Part shown: one piece after another, positions 1-8,876 of the stretch | Position numbering within the stretch: the first letter of the stretch is position 1 | How the letters are laid out: each line of letters opens with the position of its first letter | Assembly: GCF_036241575.1 (NCBI RefSeq) | Contig: NZ_CP108455.1 | Span: 7,299,001-7,363,000, forward strand | DNA length: 64,000 bases | Direction of reading: 5' to 3' | DNA from: Streptomyces sp. NBC_01267 | GTDB lineage: Bacteria > Actinomycetota > Actinomycetes > Streptomycetales > Streptomycetaceae | Notes under the pieces: generated by a model | Seen by the model: only the letters and a program-made list of their open reading frames with translations | Databases searched by the model: none | Told to the model about the DNA's origin: nothing | Program-made: the position numbers and the translations under genes

Positions 1-978
1 TGCCTCACGGTTCTCCAGGCCCCAGCATCGGTAAGCTCCAGCAAAGCGGGAGGGGACCAGACGCAGGTAGGAGGCGGCGCTGGGCGCGCCGAGAGCGAGC
101 AGGGCGGGCAACTCGGCCAGTACGCCCGCGAGGAACTGCTCGGCGTCGGGGTGCAGTCCGTGACGGCCGGGGCCGCCGTGTCCGAGGTTCTGGCCCTGTC
201 GCCAGAGGCTGAGGTGCAGGTGACCGCCGTTGCCGAGCGAGCCCTCGGTGAAGACGGGCGAGTACGAGACCCGCAGGCCGTGCCGGGCGGAGACGGCCCG
301 GATGGTGTGGCGTACCAGCATCGTGGTGTCGGCCGCCTCGACCGGCCCCTCGGCGGCGACCGAGACCTCGAACTGCCCGGCGGCGTACTCGGGGTGGAGC
401 TGCAGCACGGCCAACCCCTGCTTGGTGAGGGCGCGCAGCACATCCCGAAGGTAGTCGGAGTGCTCGATGAAGCGGGTCATCCCGAACCCGGGCCCGGCTG
501 TTGCGGGGTCTCCGGCGGCGTCTGCCACCACCCACTCGATCTCGATCCCGGCTCGCACCGAGAGCCCGCGCCGCTCGACCGCCTCGGTGACCCGGCGGGC
601 GAAGCCACGCTGGCAGCCGGGATGCGGGGTGCCGTCCTGGGCATAGCGGTCGGCCGGAGCCCAGGCCCAACCGGGCTGTGCGGCGAGCGGGGTGAGCCTG
701 TCGAGGTCGGGGACGAGCCGCAGGTCGCCCATCGGGCCGGTACTCGAAGGTGCGGTGGTGAAGGAGTCGTCCACCAGGGAGACGTCGAAGCACGGTACGG
801 CGCCGACACCGTACCCGGCGGCGTGTTCGAGTTGGGTGAGCGGGACGGACTTCACCCGGGTGAGCCCGGCGTTGTCGACCCAGCCGAACACTACCCCGTC
901 GATTCCGTCGGCAGTGAGCTGAGCTTCGGTCGCCCGGGCCTGGGCGACCCGTTCGGCCCGGGAGTGTGTGGTGGTCAT
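1..978 (-). CDS. Glutamine synthetase family protein (3' end beyond window)
   Basis: The minus-strand reading from ATG at 978 gives 326 residues without a stop and runs off the window at base 1. It begins MTTTHSRAERVAQARATEAQ, contains GIEIEWVV and QLHPEYAAGQFEVSVA, and ends SYLRLVPSRFAGAYRCWGLENREA-like, the glutamate/ammonia-site region typical of glutamine synthetases. Family members ligate ammonia or an amine to the gamma-carboxyl of glutamate using ATP. The divergent N-terminal part fits the GlnA-like (gamma-glutamyl-amide ligase) branch better than housekeeping GlnA. About 120 residues should follow outside the window. A second in-frame ATG at 987 is possible; neither start has a clear Shine-Dalgarno. 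It lies 219 bp downstream of the KAS III gene on the same strand, so it may belong to the same unit. The amine substrate cannot be read from the sequence. Confidence 0.8.
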   Translation of the reverse strand, partial: MTTTHSRAERVAQARATEAQLTADGIDGVVFGWVDNAGLTRVKSVPLTQLEHAAGYGVGAVPCFDVSLVDDSFTTAPSSTGPMGDLRLVPDLDRLTPLAAQPGWAWAPADRYAQDGTPHPGCQRGFARRVTEAVERRGLSVRAGIEIEWVVADAAGDPATAGPGFGMTRFIEHSDYLRDVLRALTKQGLAVLQLHPEYAAGQFEVSVAAEGPVEAADTTMLVRHTIRAVSARHGLRVSYSPVFTEGSLGNGGHLHLSLWRQGQNLGHGGPGRHGLHPDAEQFLAGVLAELPALLALGAPSAASYLRLVPSRFAGAYRCWGLENREA

Positions 979-1197
979 GCCGCCCATGCTGGTGCTCGCG
1001 GCAGCGGGTGCGTCAGGAATCACCGGGAGTTCACCCGTCCGTGAACGGACGGAGCAGAGACGCGACATGGGACGGGCAACGACCGCGAAACATGATGCGT
1101 TTCCTGTGCCCGGGTGTTCGCATTCCGGAGGCTCGCCTCGTCCGGGATCGACGGGGTTCGACAACCCACCTGGGTGCCTATCAGTTCTGTGGATCGG

Positions 1198-2232
1198 TCA
1201 GGCGTGCCGGAGGCAGAGGGTTCCCCACTGGAAGCCTGCGCCGATTCCGGACAGTACGTAGGTGTCTCCCGGGAGCAGGGAGCCCTCGGCGATGGTGGTG
1301 TGCAGTGCGGTGAACAGGCCGGCCGATCCGGTGTTGCCCAGTCGGTCGATGGTGATGGGTGCACGCTCACGGGGAACGCCCAGGGCGGCCATGGTCTCCG
1401 TGAGGATGTTCAAGTTGGCCTGGTGCAGGAAGAAGTGCCGGACCTGGTCGACCGGCACACCGGCGCGGTGGGTGGCGCTCATGATGCTCTCGGGCAGGCG
1501 TGTGGTTGCAGCGTTCCAGACGGCGCGGCCGTCCATGGACAGGTAGTGGTCTCCGGCGGCGACGGTGGCGGTGCTGGCGGGCAGCCGGGAGCCTCCCGCG
1601 GGGATCTGGACGTCGTAGGAGAGCTGGGAGCCCAGGTTGTAGGAGAGCAGGCCTGCTCCAGGGGTGTCGGCACGGGTGAGGACGACGGCTGCTGCGGCGT
1701 CCCCGAAGAAGACACCTGTGGTGCGGTCGGTGGGATCGGTGATCCTGGAAGCGCAGTCGGCCGCGAGGAGCAGGATGGTGGTGATGGAGGGGTTCTGCAG
1801 GAGGTGGGCGGCGATCAGCATGGCCTGGATGCCGGAGGCGCAGGCGGCTTGGGTGACGTCCAAGGACAGAGCGCGGTGGGCACCGAGGGCGTCTTTCACG
1901 ATCAGCGCGGTCGACACGAGCGGCTGGTCCCAGGTATAGGTGGCGACGATGACCGCGTCCAGACGCGCGGGCTCGATGCCGGCTGCGTCCAGGGCCGGTT
2001 GGGCGGCGGCGACGCACATGTCGGAGGTCGCCAGACGCGGGGCCAGACGGCGGCGTTCGCGGATACCGGTGCGGCTGGTGATCCATTCGTCGCTGGTGTC
2101 CAGGGTGCGGGTGAGCTCCTGATTGGTGACGACCGTCGGCGGCAGGTGCATCCCGGTTCCGGCGATGGCGAACGGCACGGACAGGCCGGTACCGGTCTGG
2201 TGGAACAGGGTCTGGTCCAGGGCGACGGTCAC
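1198..2232 (-). CDS. 3-oxoacyl-ACP synthase III (FabH-like KAS III)
   Basis: A 344-residue KAS III-type thiolase-fold enzyme. The catalytic triad is visible: Cys131 in QAACASGIQ, His270 in FFLHQANLNI and Asn300 in RLGNTGSAG. Such enzymes condense an acyl-CoA with malonyl-ACP, or in secondary metabolism prime chains or transfer acyl groups. I chose GTG at 2232 because the family N-terminus (IAGTGMHLPPTVVTN) lies about 24 residues in, and the upstream in-frame sequence to 2367 is AT-richer and unlike the family. It lies about 9.6 kb from the NRPS on the opposite strand. It is the only acyl-chain enzyme in the window and so could supply the acyl cap for the NRPS starter condensation domain; that link is inference. 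It could equally be an unrelated lipid enzyme. Confidence 0.85.
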   Translation of the reverse strand: MTVALDQTLFHQTGTGLSVPFAIAGTGMHLPPTVVTNQELTRTLDTSDEWITSRTGIRERRRLAPRLATSDMCVAAAQPALDAAGIEPARLDAVIVATYTWDQPLVSTALIVKDALGAHRALSLDVTQAACASGIQAMLIAAHLLQNPSITTILLLAADCASRITDPTDRTTGVFFGDAAAAVVLTRADTPGAGLLSYNLGSQLSYDVQIPAGGSRLPASTATVAAGDHYLSMDGRAVWNAATTRLPESIMSATHRAGVPVDQVRHFFLHQANLNILTETMAALGVPRERAPITIDRLGNTGSAGLFTALHTTIAEGSLLPGDTYVLSGIGAGFQWGTLCLRHA

Positions 2233-2381
2233 TCCGCGGCGCTCCGCTCGGGCGCGTTCGGTGTTCCTCGAAGAATTTCCATTTTCCGTCCTCGATATCG
2301 GTTTGCGAATGCCCGGCACCGCCAGGTCCGTCGCATTGCAATGCCGCCGCAGCATCTCACGGGACACGGATCTGAAGTTCG

Positions 2382-2399
2382 CTCTTTAATCATTAAGAG
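2382..2399. promoter_or_regulatory. AT-rich near-palindrome upstream of KAS III gene
   Basis: CTCTTTAAT followed by C and ATTAAGAG forms an imperfect inverted repeat (one-base bulge) in an AT-rich island about 150 bp upstream of the chosen KAS III start. Such islands are rare in this GC-rich window, which suggests a promoter or operator. The binding protein is unknown. Confidence 0.35.
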
Positions 2400-2539
2400 T
2401 GAGGAAAGATTTAACTGATTGACATCGCATTGTTGGAAAGTCCTTTCTGTGCTTCGAGTGGGTGGGGGGCGAATGCTGAGGGTGATCGGTTTTCGAATAC
2501 CTGCGCGGAGGGCCGATGCGACGGGATGGACGGGACGGA

Positions 2540-3066
2540 CGAGTCGCGGATTCCCTGCTGTGCTGGTGGCGGGGGCGGGCGGAGGGCTGGCCGGGGCGGA
2601 GTTGCTGGTCGCGACCGCGGCCAGGCGTCGGCCGGATCTGGTGGCCGGTCTCGTGCTGCTCGATCCGCCCCCCCCGAGGTTGTCGCCTTCGCGCCGCGCA
2701 GCCGGCAGCTCGCGCGGATGCGTCGCGGCTTCCTGTTGTCGGCGGTGCGGTAGTTGTTCGGCGCCCATCGCGGCCCCGGGAGCCGGGCCGGGCTGCGCCG
2801 CAGCGTCGGTCTTCGCCGAGCTGTCGCCGTCCGGGTCGGCGAGAGTCGGCTGGGAGACCGTGGTGTACGACGGGGATCTCGGGGACCTGCCGCTGGTGCT
2901 GGTGATACCCCGGGATCTCATCGGCGGTGAGGCGGTGTTGGCTGCCACCCAGGACGCTGCCGAGGGCAGAACGGATCAGCCGCTTCTACCGCCGGAGCCG
3001 GGTCCGGTACCTGTCGACGTCGACGTCGTCACGGCTGGTGCACACGCCGGAGGGAACGGGCCGCGG
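2540..3066 (+). pseudogene. Decayed alpha/beta-hydrolase
   Basis: One frame reads AVLVAGAGGG then RRRPDLVAGLVLLDPP, resembling the nucleophile-elbow region of alpha/beta-hydrolases, but the GHSxGG serine motif is lost (GAGGG). The hydrolase-like reading then switches frame at an 8-C run (2668-2675) to PEVVAFAPRSRQLARMRRGF and stops at TAG 2751-2753. A later piece, SSRLVHTPEGTGRGL (near 3025-3070), resembles the C-terminal strand and His region (SRLV...GTGH) in yet another frame. No continuous frame encodes the protein. I infer a dead gene between the KAS III gene and the peptide transporter. It could also be coincidental similarity; no intact gene is visible from 2233 to 3074. Confidence 0.4.
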
Positions 3067-3074
3067 CTTAACGG

Positions 3075-3866
3075 TCATGACGGCCTTTCCTCGGGCGGGG
3101 ATGTGCGCAGGGACGGCACGGAGGCGAGCAGGGTTCGGGTGTAGGGGTGCCTCGGTGTGCGCAGGATCGTCTCGGTGGGGGCGGTCTCGACGATCCTGCC
3201 GTGCCGCATGACCGCCACGACGTCGGAAACGTGGCAGACCGCCGGCAGGTTGTGGCCGATGAACAGCATGGACAGCCCGAGCCGTCGCTGGAGTTCGCGG
3301 ATCGTGTTGAGGACGGATGCCTGCACCGATACGTCGAGCGCCGAGGTGATCTCATCGGCGATCAGCAGCCCGGGCTCGACGGACAGGGAGCGGGCGAGGG
3401 CGACTCGCTGGCGCTGGCCGCCGGACAGCTGCCGCGGCAGGCGATCGGCGAGCCGGGGGTCCAGGCCGACGAGGCCGAGCAGTTCGGCGGCGCGCTCGGC
3501 GCCGGCGGCCCGGTCGAGCCGGCGGAAGACCGTGGCGGCTTCGACGAGCGTCTGGCGAACCGTCATCCGGGGGTCGAGCGCGGTGTCCGGGTCCTGGAGG
3601 ACGACCTGGACGAGGCGGCCGAGTCGACGCCGGTCGCGGACGGTGCGGGTGCGGACCTCCTGGCCGTCGATCAGGACCCGGCCACCCTGCACGGGGACGA
3701 GGCCGACGATTGCGCCGGCCAGACTGGATTTTCCGGAGCCGGACTCCCCGACCAGACCGAGTGTGGTGCCGGACGGGATCTCCAGCGAGACACCGTCCAC
3801 GGCGGCTGGGGAGTCGCGGGGGACGGGGTGGCGGACGGTGAGGTCGGTCACCTGAAGGGTGGTCAT
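3075..3866 (-). CDS. Oligopeptide/dipeptide ABC transporter ATP-binding protein (DppF-like)
   Basis: A 263-residue ABC ATPase that would energise peptide or nickel-type uptake with the three genes upstream. It has Walker A GLVGESGSGKSS, signature LSGGQRQRVALA, Walker B GLLIADEITSALDVS and an H-loop FIGHN. The ATG at 3866 overlaps the stop of the preceding permease-ATPase fusion (ATGA), indicating translational coupling. The usual C-terminal oligopeptide-transporter extension ('oligo_HPY') is truncated to HPYTRTLLASVPSL. It is the last gene of the operon that starts with the lipoprotein at 8296. Confidence 0.9.
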   Translation of the reverse strand: MTTLQVTDLTVRHPVPRDSPAAVDGVSLEIPSGTTLGLVGESGSGKSSLAGAIVGLVPVQGGRVLIDGQEVRTRTVRDRRRLGRLVQVVLQDPDTALDPRMTVRQTLVEAATVFRRLDRAAGAERAAELLGLVGLDPRLADRLPRQLSGGQRQRVALARSLSVEPGLLIADEITSALDVSVQASVLNTIRELQRRLGLSMLFIGHNLPAVCHVSDVVAVMRHGRIVETAPTETILRTPRHPYTRTLLASVPSLRTSPPEERPS

Positions 3867-5734
3867 GACGCGGTCACCGTCTCCGGGGCCACTGCAACCG
3901 GTACCGGATACCAGCAGGCGACGCGGTGGTCGGCATCGAGGTCCTCCAGTGGTGGAGCCTGTTCGGTGCAGCGGTCTTGGCGGAGCGAGCAGCGGGGCTC
4001 GAACGGGCATCCCGGTTCGGGTGCGAGCGGATCGGGCGGCGCACCCTCGACGGTCGGCAGCGGTCGGCCGCGGTCGGCGGTGAGGTCCGGTACCGATGCG
4101 ACCAGGGCCCGGGTGTAGGGGTGCCGGGCGCTGTCGGCGAGGCGGTCGGCGGGCAGGCTCTCGACGATGGTGCCCGCGTACATCACCAGGACCCGTTCGC
4201 AGAACTCGCCTACGAGCGCGACGTCGTGGCTGATGAACAGGATCGCGGCGGAGGTGTCCCGTCGCAGGTCGGTGAGCAGCCGGGTGATCTGCCGCTGCAC
4301 GGTGACGTCGAGCGCGGTGGTCGGTTCGTCGGCGATGATCAGTCCCGGCCGTACCATCAGCCCGGAGGCGATCATCACGCGCTGGCGCTGGCCGCCGGAG
4401 AGCTGGTGAGGACGTGAGCGCAGCAGTGCCGGGGGCAGGGCGACCCGGCGCAGGGCGTCGGCAGCCTCCGCAGCGGCCTGCGCGCGGCTGGCACCGCGGT
4501 GGGCCCGGACGGCCTCGGTGAGCTGGGTGCCGATCCGCAGGGACGGGTTGAGCGCCGAGGCGGGATTCTGGAAGATCACCGACAGGCCCGTCGCGAGGTG
4601 CCGGTTCCGCTCCTTCGGCGTCAGGGCGGCGAGGTCGGCTCCGAGCAGGCGCAGAGTGCGCCGGGACACCCGGGCGCCGTACGGGAGCAGGTCGGCGATG
4701 GCGAGCGCGGTGAGCGACTTGCCCGACCCCGACTCGCCGACGAGTCCGACGACCTCGCCCGGCCGCAGCGAGAGGCACACACCACGCACTGGCCGGATCG
4801 TGCCGCCCGGGGTGGGGAGTTCGACGGAGAGGTCCTCGACCTGGAGGACCAGCCCGTCCTCGGCAGGGCCGCTCGGGGCGGGCGTCGGCGCGGGTGTGCG
4901 CGGCGCCCGGCCGCGCCGGGCGACGCTCCCGGCCAGGACCTCGCCGAGCAGCTGGAAAGCCAGGGCCGCGTAGAGAACCGCCAGGCCCGGGGCGAGCGCG
5001 GGCAGCGGCTCGGCGTAGATCCGGTCGAGCCCCTGGCTGAGCAGCTGCCCCCAGTCGTAGCCGGGCGGTTGGACGCCCAGACCGAGGAAACTCAGCCCGG
5101 AGAGCGCGACCAGGGCGGTGCCCGCCGCTGTGGTGGTGCTCAGGAGCAATGGCTCGGCGATGTTGGGCAGGACGTGCCGCCACAGCAACTGGTGGCGGCG
5201 CAGGCCGAGGACCCGGGCCGCGGCCAGGTGGTCGGTGCCCGCGACGCCTGCGGCGAGGGTCTGGGCGAGCCGGGCGAATCCGGGGACGCCCGCCGCTGCG
5301 AGGGCCAGCACCGCCCCGGCGGCGCCCGCGCCGAACACGACCGCGAGGAACATCGCGACGAGGAGCGCCGGGAAGGCGAGCAGGAGGTTGATCAGCCCGG
5401 CGGTCAGCCGACGACCGCGCCGGCCGAGGACGGCGGTGCAGGCCCCGATGAGGACTCCCGCGGTCGCACCGAGCAGGGTGGCCGCCAGCGCGAGCAACAG
5501 GGAGGGCCGGGTGGCCGTCAGGACCCGGGCGAGCAGGTCCCGGCCGAGGCTGTCGGTGCCGATCAGGTGTTCCGCAGAGGGGCCCTGGAGCACGGCCGAG
5601 GGGTCCGGGCGGTCGGCTGCCGCGCCCCAGAGCAGCGGGCCGACCAGCGCGAGCGCGACGAGCGACACCAGCATGGCCGCGGTGGCCCAGGCCATGGGCG
5701 AGCGCCGGAGGCCGGATGGAAGGCTCATGATCAC
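3863..5734 (-). CDS. Fused peptide ABC permease-ATPase (DppC-DppD fusion)
   Basis: A 623-residue protein joining two subunits that are normally separate. Residues 1-270 are a DppC-type permease with about six membrane segments and the loop AAARVLGLRRHQLLWRHVLP. Residues 295-620 are a DppD-type ATPase with Walker A GLVGESGSGKS, signature LSGGQRQRVMIA, Walker B LIIADEPTTALDVT and the cysteine-bearing C-terminal tail (GCPFEPRCS) typical of oligopeptide ATPases. The GTG at 5734 overlaps the upstream stop (GTGA). An ATG at 5728 sits 8-9 nt after GGGAG and may be the true start. The fusion gives the importer one fixed permease-ATPase unit plus separate DppB and DppF partners. The substrate is likely a peptide; it could be nickel or opines. 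Confidence 0.9.
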   Translation of the reverse strand: MIMSLPSGLRRSPMAWATAAMLVSLVALALVGPLLWGAAADRPDPSAVLQGPSAEHLIGTDSLGRDLLARVLTATRPSLLLALAATLLGATAGVLIGACTAVLGRRGRRLTAGLINLLLAFPALLVAMFLAVVFGAGAAGAVLALAAAGVPGFARLAQTLAAGVAGTDHLAAARVLGLRRHQLLWRHVLPNIAEPLLLSTTTAAGTALVALSGLSFLGLGVQPPGYDWGQLLSQGLDRIYAEPLPALAPGLAVLYAALAFQLLGEVLAGSVARRGRAPRTPAPTPAPSGPAEDGLVLQVEDLSVELPTPGGTIRPVRGVCLSLRPGEVVGLVGESGSGKSLTALAIADLLPYGARVSRRTLRLLGADLAALTPKERNRHLATGLSVIFQNPASALNPSLRIGTQLTEAVRAHRGASRAQAAAEAADALRRVALPPALLRSRPHQLSGGQRQRVMIASGLMVRPGLIIADEPTTALDVTVQRQITRLLTDLRRDTSAAILFISHDVALVGEFCERVLVMYAGTIVESLPADRLADSARHPYTRALVASVPDLTADRGRPLPTVEGAPPDPLAPEPGCPFEPRCSLRQDRCTEQAPPLEDLDADHRVACWYPVPVAVAPETVTAS

Positions 5735-6699
5735 ATCTCCCGGATCGCCGAACGAGGGTCGAGTACGGCTAGCAGCACGTCGACCAGAAGGCCTGCGAGC
5801 AGCACGGCGGTGCCCAGTACCAGCACCATGGCCTGGACCACCGGGTAGTCCTGTGCGACCACTGACTGGGCCATGGCGGAGCCGATGCCGGGCCAGGCGA
5901 AGACCTTCTCGACCAGCACGGTGCCGGCGATCAGGGCAGGCAGCAGGCTCCCGGCGACGGTGAGTACGGCGGGGGCCATGTTCGGTGCCGCGTGCCGGAG
6001 GCAGCGGCGTGCGGAAGACAGCCGTTTGCTCCGGGCGGTGCGCAGGTAGTCCTCGTTCAGCACCTTCAGCGCCTCCACCCGGACGATGCGCAGCAGGACG
6101 GCGGTGGGGGCGAGGGAGAGCGCGAGGACGGGCAGGACAAAGGACTCGACGCCCGCCGCACCGGCCACCGGGAGCAGTTGGAGGCCGACGGCCAGCAGCG
6201 CGGTGAGTCCGGCGGCCAGGACGAAGTCCGGCACTCCGGCCAGGCCGGCGGTGACCGCGATGAACACAAGCTCGGTGCGCGGGCGGCGGCCGTCGCGGGT
6301 GCGGACCGCCGCCAGCAGGCCGACGGGCAGGGCGACGGCGAGAGTGACCAGGAAAGCGAGGCCGGCGATCTCCAGGGTGGTCGGCAACCGGGTGCGGACC
6401 AGCTCCGCGACCGGCGCCCCGGTGACCAGCGAGGTACCGAGGTCGCCGTGCAGGAGATTGCCGAGGTAGTGCCGGTACTGGGACAGGAAGGGCGCGTCGA
6501 GCCCGAGGGCGTGCCTGCGAGCGGCCACCAGGTCGGGGGCGGCGTCGACGCCGAGCGCGGCCCGGACCGGATCGCCGGGGATGAGGCGGATCATCACGAA
6601 TGACGCGGTGACCACGACCCCGAGAGAGAGAAACAGCCGGAGGCTGCGGCGGCCGAGGAACACCGTCCAGGGGTGCCGCAGCAGCTGGGGTACGGACAT
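5731..6699 (-). CDS. Peptide ABC transporter permease (DppB-like)
   Basis: A 322-residue inner-membrane permease. The N-terminal segment RLFLSLGVVVTASFVMIRLIPGDP is the DppB hallmark, and further membrane spans and the cytoplasmic coupling loop (LNEDYLRTARSKRLSS) follow. It lies 13 nt after the binding-protein gene and overlaps the fused permease-ATPase by 4 nt, so it is operon member two. It should heterodimerise with the DppC-like half of the next protein. Confidence 0.9.
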   Translation of the reverse strand: MSVPQLLRHPWTVFLGRRSLRLFLSLGVVVTASFVMIRLIPGDPVRAALGVDAAPDLVAARRHALGLDAPFLSQYRHYLGNLLHGDLGTSLVTGAPVAELVRTRLPTTLEIAGLAFLVTLAVALPVGLLAAVRTRDGRRPRTELVFIAVTAGLAGVPDFVLAAGLTALLAVGLQLLPVAGAAGVESFVLPVLALSLAPTAVLLRIVRVEALKVLNEDYLRTARSKRLSSARRCLRHAAPNMAPAVLTVAGSLLPALIAGTVLVEKVFAWPGIGSAMAQSVVAQDYPVVQAMVLVLGTAVLLAGLLVDVLLAVLDPRSAIREM

Positions 6700-6712
6700 G
6701 GTGGGCCCCGGA

Positions 6713-8296
6713 TCACTGGTGGAGACGGATGCTGGTGGGAACGAGCTGGCCGCCGAAGGTGGTGGCGAAGGTGGTGCGGTAGCCGTACACGCTGCTCCGG
6801 CCTTCGGCGATCGGCAGCGCTTCGGCCGATCGGAAGAGCGCGGCGGCGGCCCGGTTCCAGGTGGCGCATCCGGTTGTGTCGGTCTCCCGGAGAGCCTGGG
6901 CGACCAGGGCGTCGTACTCGGGATTGGTCACCCCCGCGAAGTTGAGGCCACGGGCGGGGGTGGAGCCGGAGAAGAAGGGGATGAAGCCGACCGGCAGGGC
7001 GAAACCCGGGGTACTGCCGACCACCACGTCGAAGTCGGCGCTCTGGTACATGGCGTTGACGAGGGCGGGCAGGGTCTCGGTGACCAGGTCGACCTCGACG
7101 CCGAGCGCCGTCCACTCCCGGGCCATCAGCTCGGCGACGGAGGCCAGGGTCGGGCCGAGGTCGGGGCTGGTGATCAGGCGGAGCCGGAGCGACTGGCCGT
7201 TCTTGGTCAGCGGGCCGTCGGCGGAGCGCGTCCAGCCGGCGGCGCGCAGGGCCTCGACAGCGTTCTGCGCGGGCAGGTTGGCGTCGGCGAGGTCGGCGTG
7301 GCAGACGGCGCCCTCGGCGCCGAAGTCGGTGGCGGGGATGCCGGTGCCACCGACGGCGACGTCGGCGAGGCCCCGGCGATCGAGGGCGGAGACCAGGGCA
7401 CGGCGCAGCGCCCGGTCGGCGAGTGCCCGGCCGGGGCGCTGGTTGAAGAAGGTCAGCCCGACCACGGTCGCCACGTCGGCGGTGGCCAGACCGTGGCCGG
7501 TGAGCCGGGCGCGGTCCGGCCCGCTCACGTGCGCGATGTCGATGTCCCCGGTGAGCAGCAGGTTCGCCGCCGTGGAGGTCTGGGGCACCACCGACATGAC
7601 GATGCGCGCGGGGAGACCGAGTTCCGCGGTCGTCGCCCCGGCGGGCCCCCAGGAGTAGTTGTCGCGGACGGTGAACTCGTACGGTCCGCCGGGGGTGTAG
7701 CGGGTCAGCACGTAGGGGCCGGTTCCCTGGGTGGCGCGGTCCAGCGAACCGGGCCGGTCGAGGCCGGCGGGGCAGACGATCGGCAGCAGGCCGATGGTGC
7801 GGGTGAGGAAGGGGAAAGGGGCGGCGGCGGTCGCCGACACCGTGCCGGTCCCGTCGTCGGCGCTCGCGGTGAACGGAACGTTCGGAAGGACGGTCCGGGC
7901 GCCGGCGAGCTGGTTGGCCGGGTCGCCCGCGTAAGTGAGTGCCCGGGCCACCGCCGAGGCGGTGAGCGGAGTGCCGTCGGAGCAGGTGACACCCGGGCGG
8001 AGGGTGAAGGCGGCCGTGGTGGCCGTGGCCTGCCAGGAGGAGGCCAAGCCGGTGACCAGGGTGCCGTCGGGGGCGAGGTTGACCAGGGAGTCGTAGGCGT
8101 AGCGGGCCTGGGAGGCACCGAAGGCTGAGTACGGATCGAAGCTCGGCGTCTCGCTGGACTCGGCGATCCGGACGGTGCCGTGGTCTACCAGAGGGGTGGT
8201 CGTCGAGGAGGTGGCGACGCCGCCGCAGCCACCCAGCGCGACGGCCGAAGCCGTGAGAGCGGCCGCCAGAGCGACCGGCGGGGTGCGTCGGAGCAT
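6713..8296 (-). CDS. Peptide-binding lipoprotein of ABC importer (DppA-like, SBP family 5)
   Basis: A 527-residue extracellular solute-binding lipoprotein and first gene of the minus-strand importer operon. The signal peptide ends in lipobox ALGGC with the lipidated Cys at residue 24. The mature part has family-5 features: ESSETPSFDPYSAFG, LASSWQATATTAAFTLRPGVTCSDG and FNQRPGRALADRALRRALVSALDR. It delivers peptides or similar ligands to the permeases encoded downstream. Next to an NRPS cluster it might re-import or sense the product, but nothing in the sequence fixes the ligand. Confidence 0.9.
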   Translation of the reverse strand: MLRRTPPVALAAALTASAVALGGCGGVATSSTTTPLVDHGTVRIAESSETPSFDPYSAFGASQARYAYDSLVNLAPDGTLVTGLASSWQATATTAAFTLRPGVTCSDGTPLTASAVARALTYAGDPANQLAGARTVLPNVPFTASADDGTGTVSATAAAPFPFLTRTIGLLPIVCPAGLDRPGSLDRATQGTGPYVLTRYTPGGPYEFTVRDNYSWGPAGATTAELGLPARIVMSVVPQTSTAANLLLTGDIDIAHVSGPDRARLTGHGLATADVATVVGLTFFNQRPGRALADRALRRALVSALDRRGLADVAVGGTGIPATDFGAEGAVCHADLADANLPAQNAVEALRAAGWTRSADGPLTKNGQSLRLRLITSPDLGPTLASVAELMAREWTALGVEVDLVTETLPALVNAMYQSADFDVVVGSTPGFALPVGFIPFFSGSTPARGLNFAGVTNPEYDALVAQALRETDTTGCATWNRAAAALFRSAEALPIAEGRSSVYGYRTTFATTFGGQLVPTSIRLHQ

Positions 8297-8876
8297 GGCC
8301 TCATGGTCCCACCGGGACTTGGTCGTGGTGGCTCAACTCACGTACATGAAAGGCATGTTCGAACGTCCCGAGCCGCCTGGTGGCATGGTCGGGAGCCGTC
8401 AGGGGTGACTGGGGCGACGATCCTGATTCACCCGTACGAGGGGGACGGGCGTGGCTCGCGACGGGCGGTCCGGACCGGGTCCGGCTGTCCGGCGGCGAGG
8501 GGCGGGGCGCCTCCGAGGTGCGGTGGGCATGGGGACGTGGCACTTATTCGAGAAGATAATCAGATACTCGTGCTAAATGGTGTTCGAATGCGCCATAACT
8601 CGGGTTACGCGGGAACGATGAAAGCACTCGGACGAGTGAACCAAAACACTCGGACGGATGAACCCGGAGGGAGTAATTTGGCCCAGGTGGGTGTGATTCA
8701 ACTACTGTGACCATGGGATCGGACGGCGCGTTCCGGTGTCCGGGAATTCGATTCGTCAGATGAGGAATCCCGGATATTCGAGATGGAATGCTTCATATCC
8801 GCCCGGCTGTGCGCTGCTCGGTGTTCGCCGTGCCCGGGTTCCCTGTCATACGTATGCGTAGAGAGGATGGAGCATC
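8297..8876. other. Intergenic region between divergent peptide importer and exporter operons
   Basis: 580 bp with no convincing gene. It drops in GC around 8540-8780 and carries a direct repeat with an embedded palindrome (8625-8668). It should hold the divergent promoters for the peptide importer (leftward) and the DUF5132-like/exporter genes (rightward). A 10-codon TTG frame at 8679 preceded by GGAGGGAG is too weak to call. Confidence 0.6.
8625..8668. promoter_or_regulatory. 22-bp tandem repeat with palindromic core, candidate operator
   Basis: CACTCGGACGAGTGAACC (8625-8642) recurs as CACTCGGACGGATGAACC (8647-8664), 16 of 18 identical, in register at 22 bp or two helical turns. The first copy contains CACTCG-GA-CGAGTG, a perfect inverted repeat. 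This resembles paired sites for a dimeric regulator. It lies about 230 bp upstream of the small DUF5132-like gene and 330 bp from the importer start. Confidence 0.45.

Noticed and set aside
8679..8708. Ten-codon leader peptide after GGAGGGAG
   Set aside because: Too short, TTG start, no attenuator structure visible next to it.
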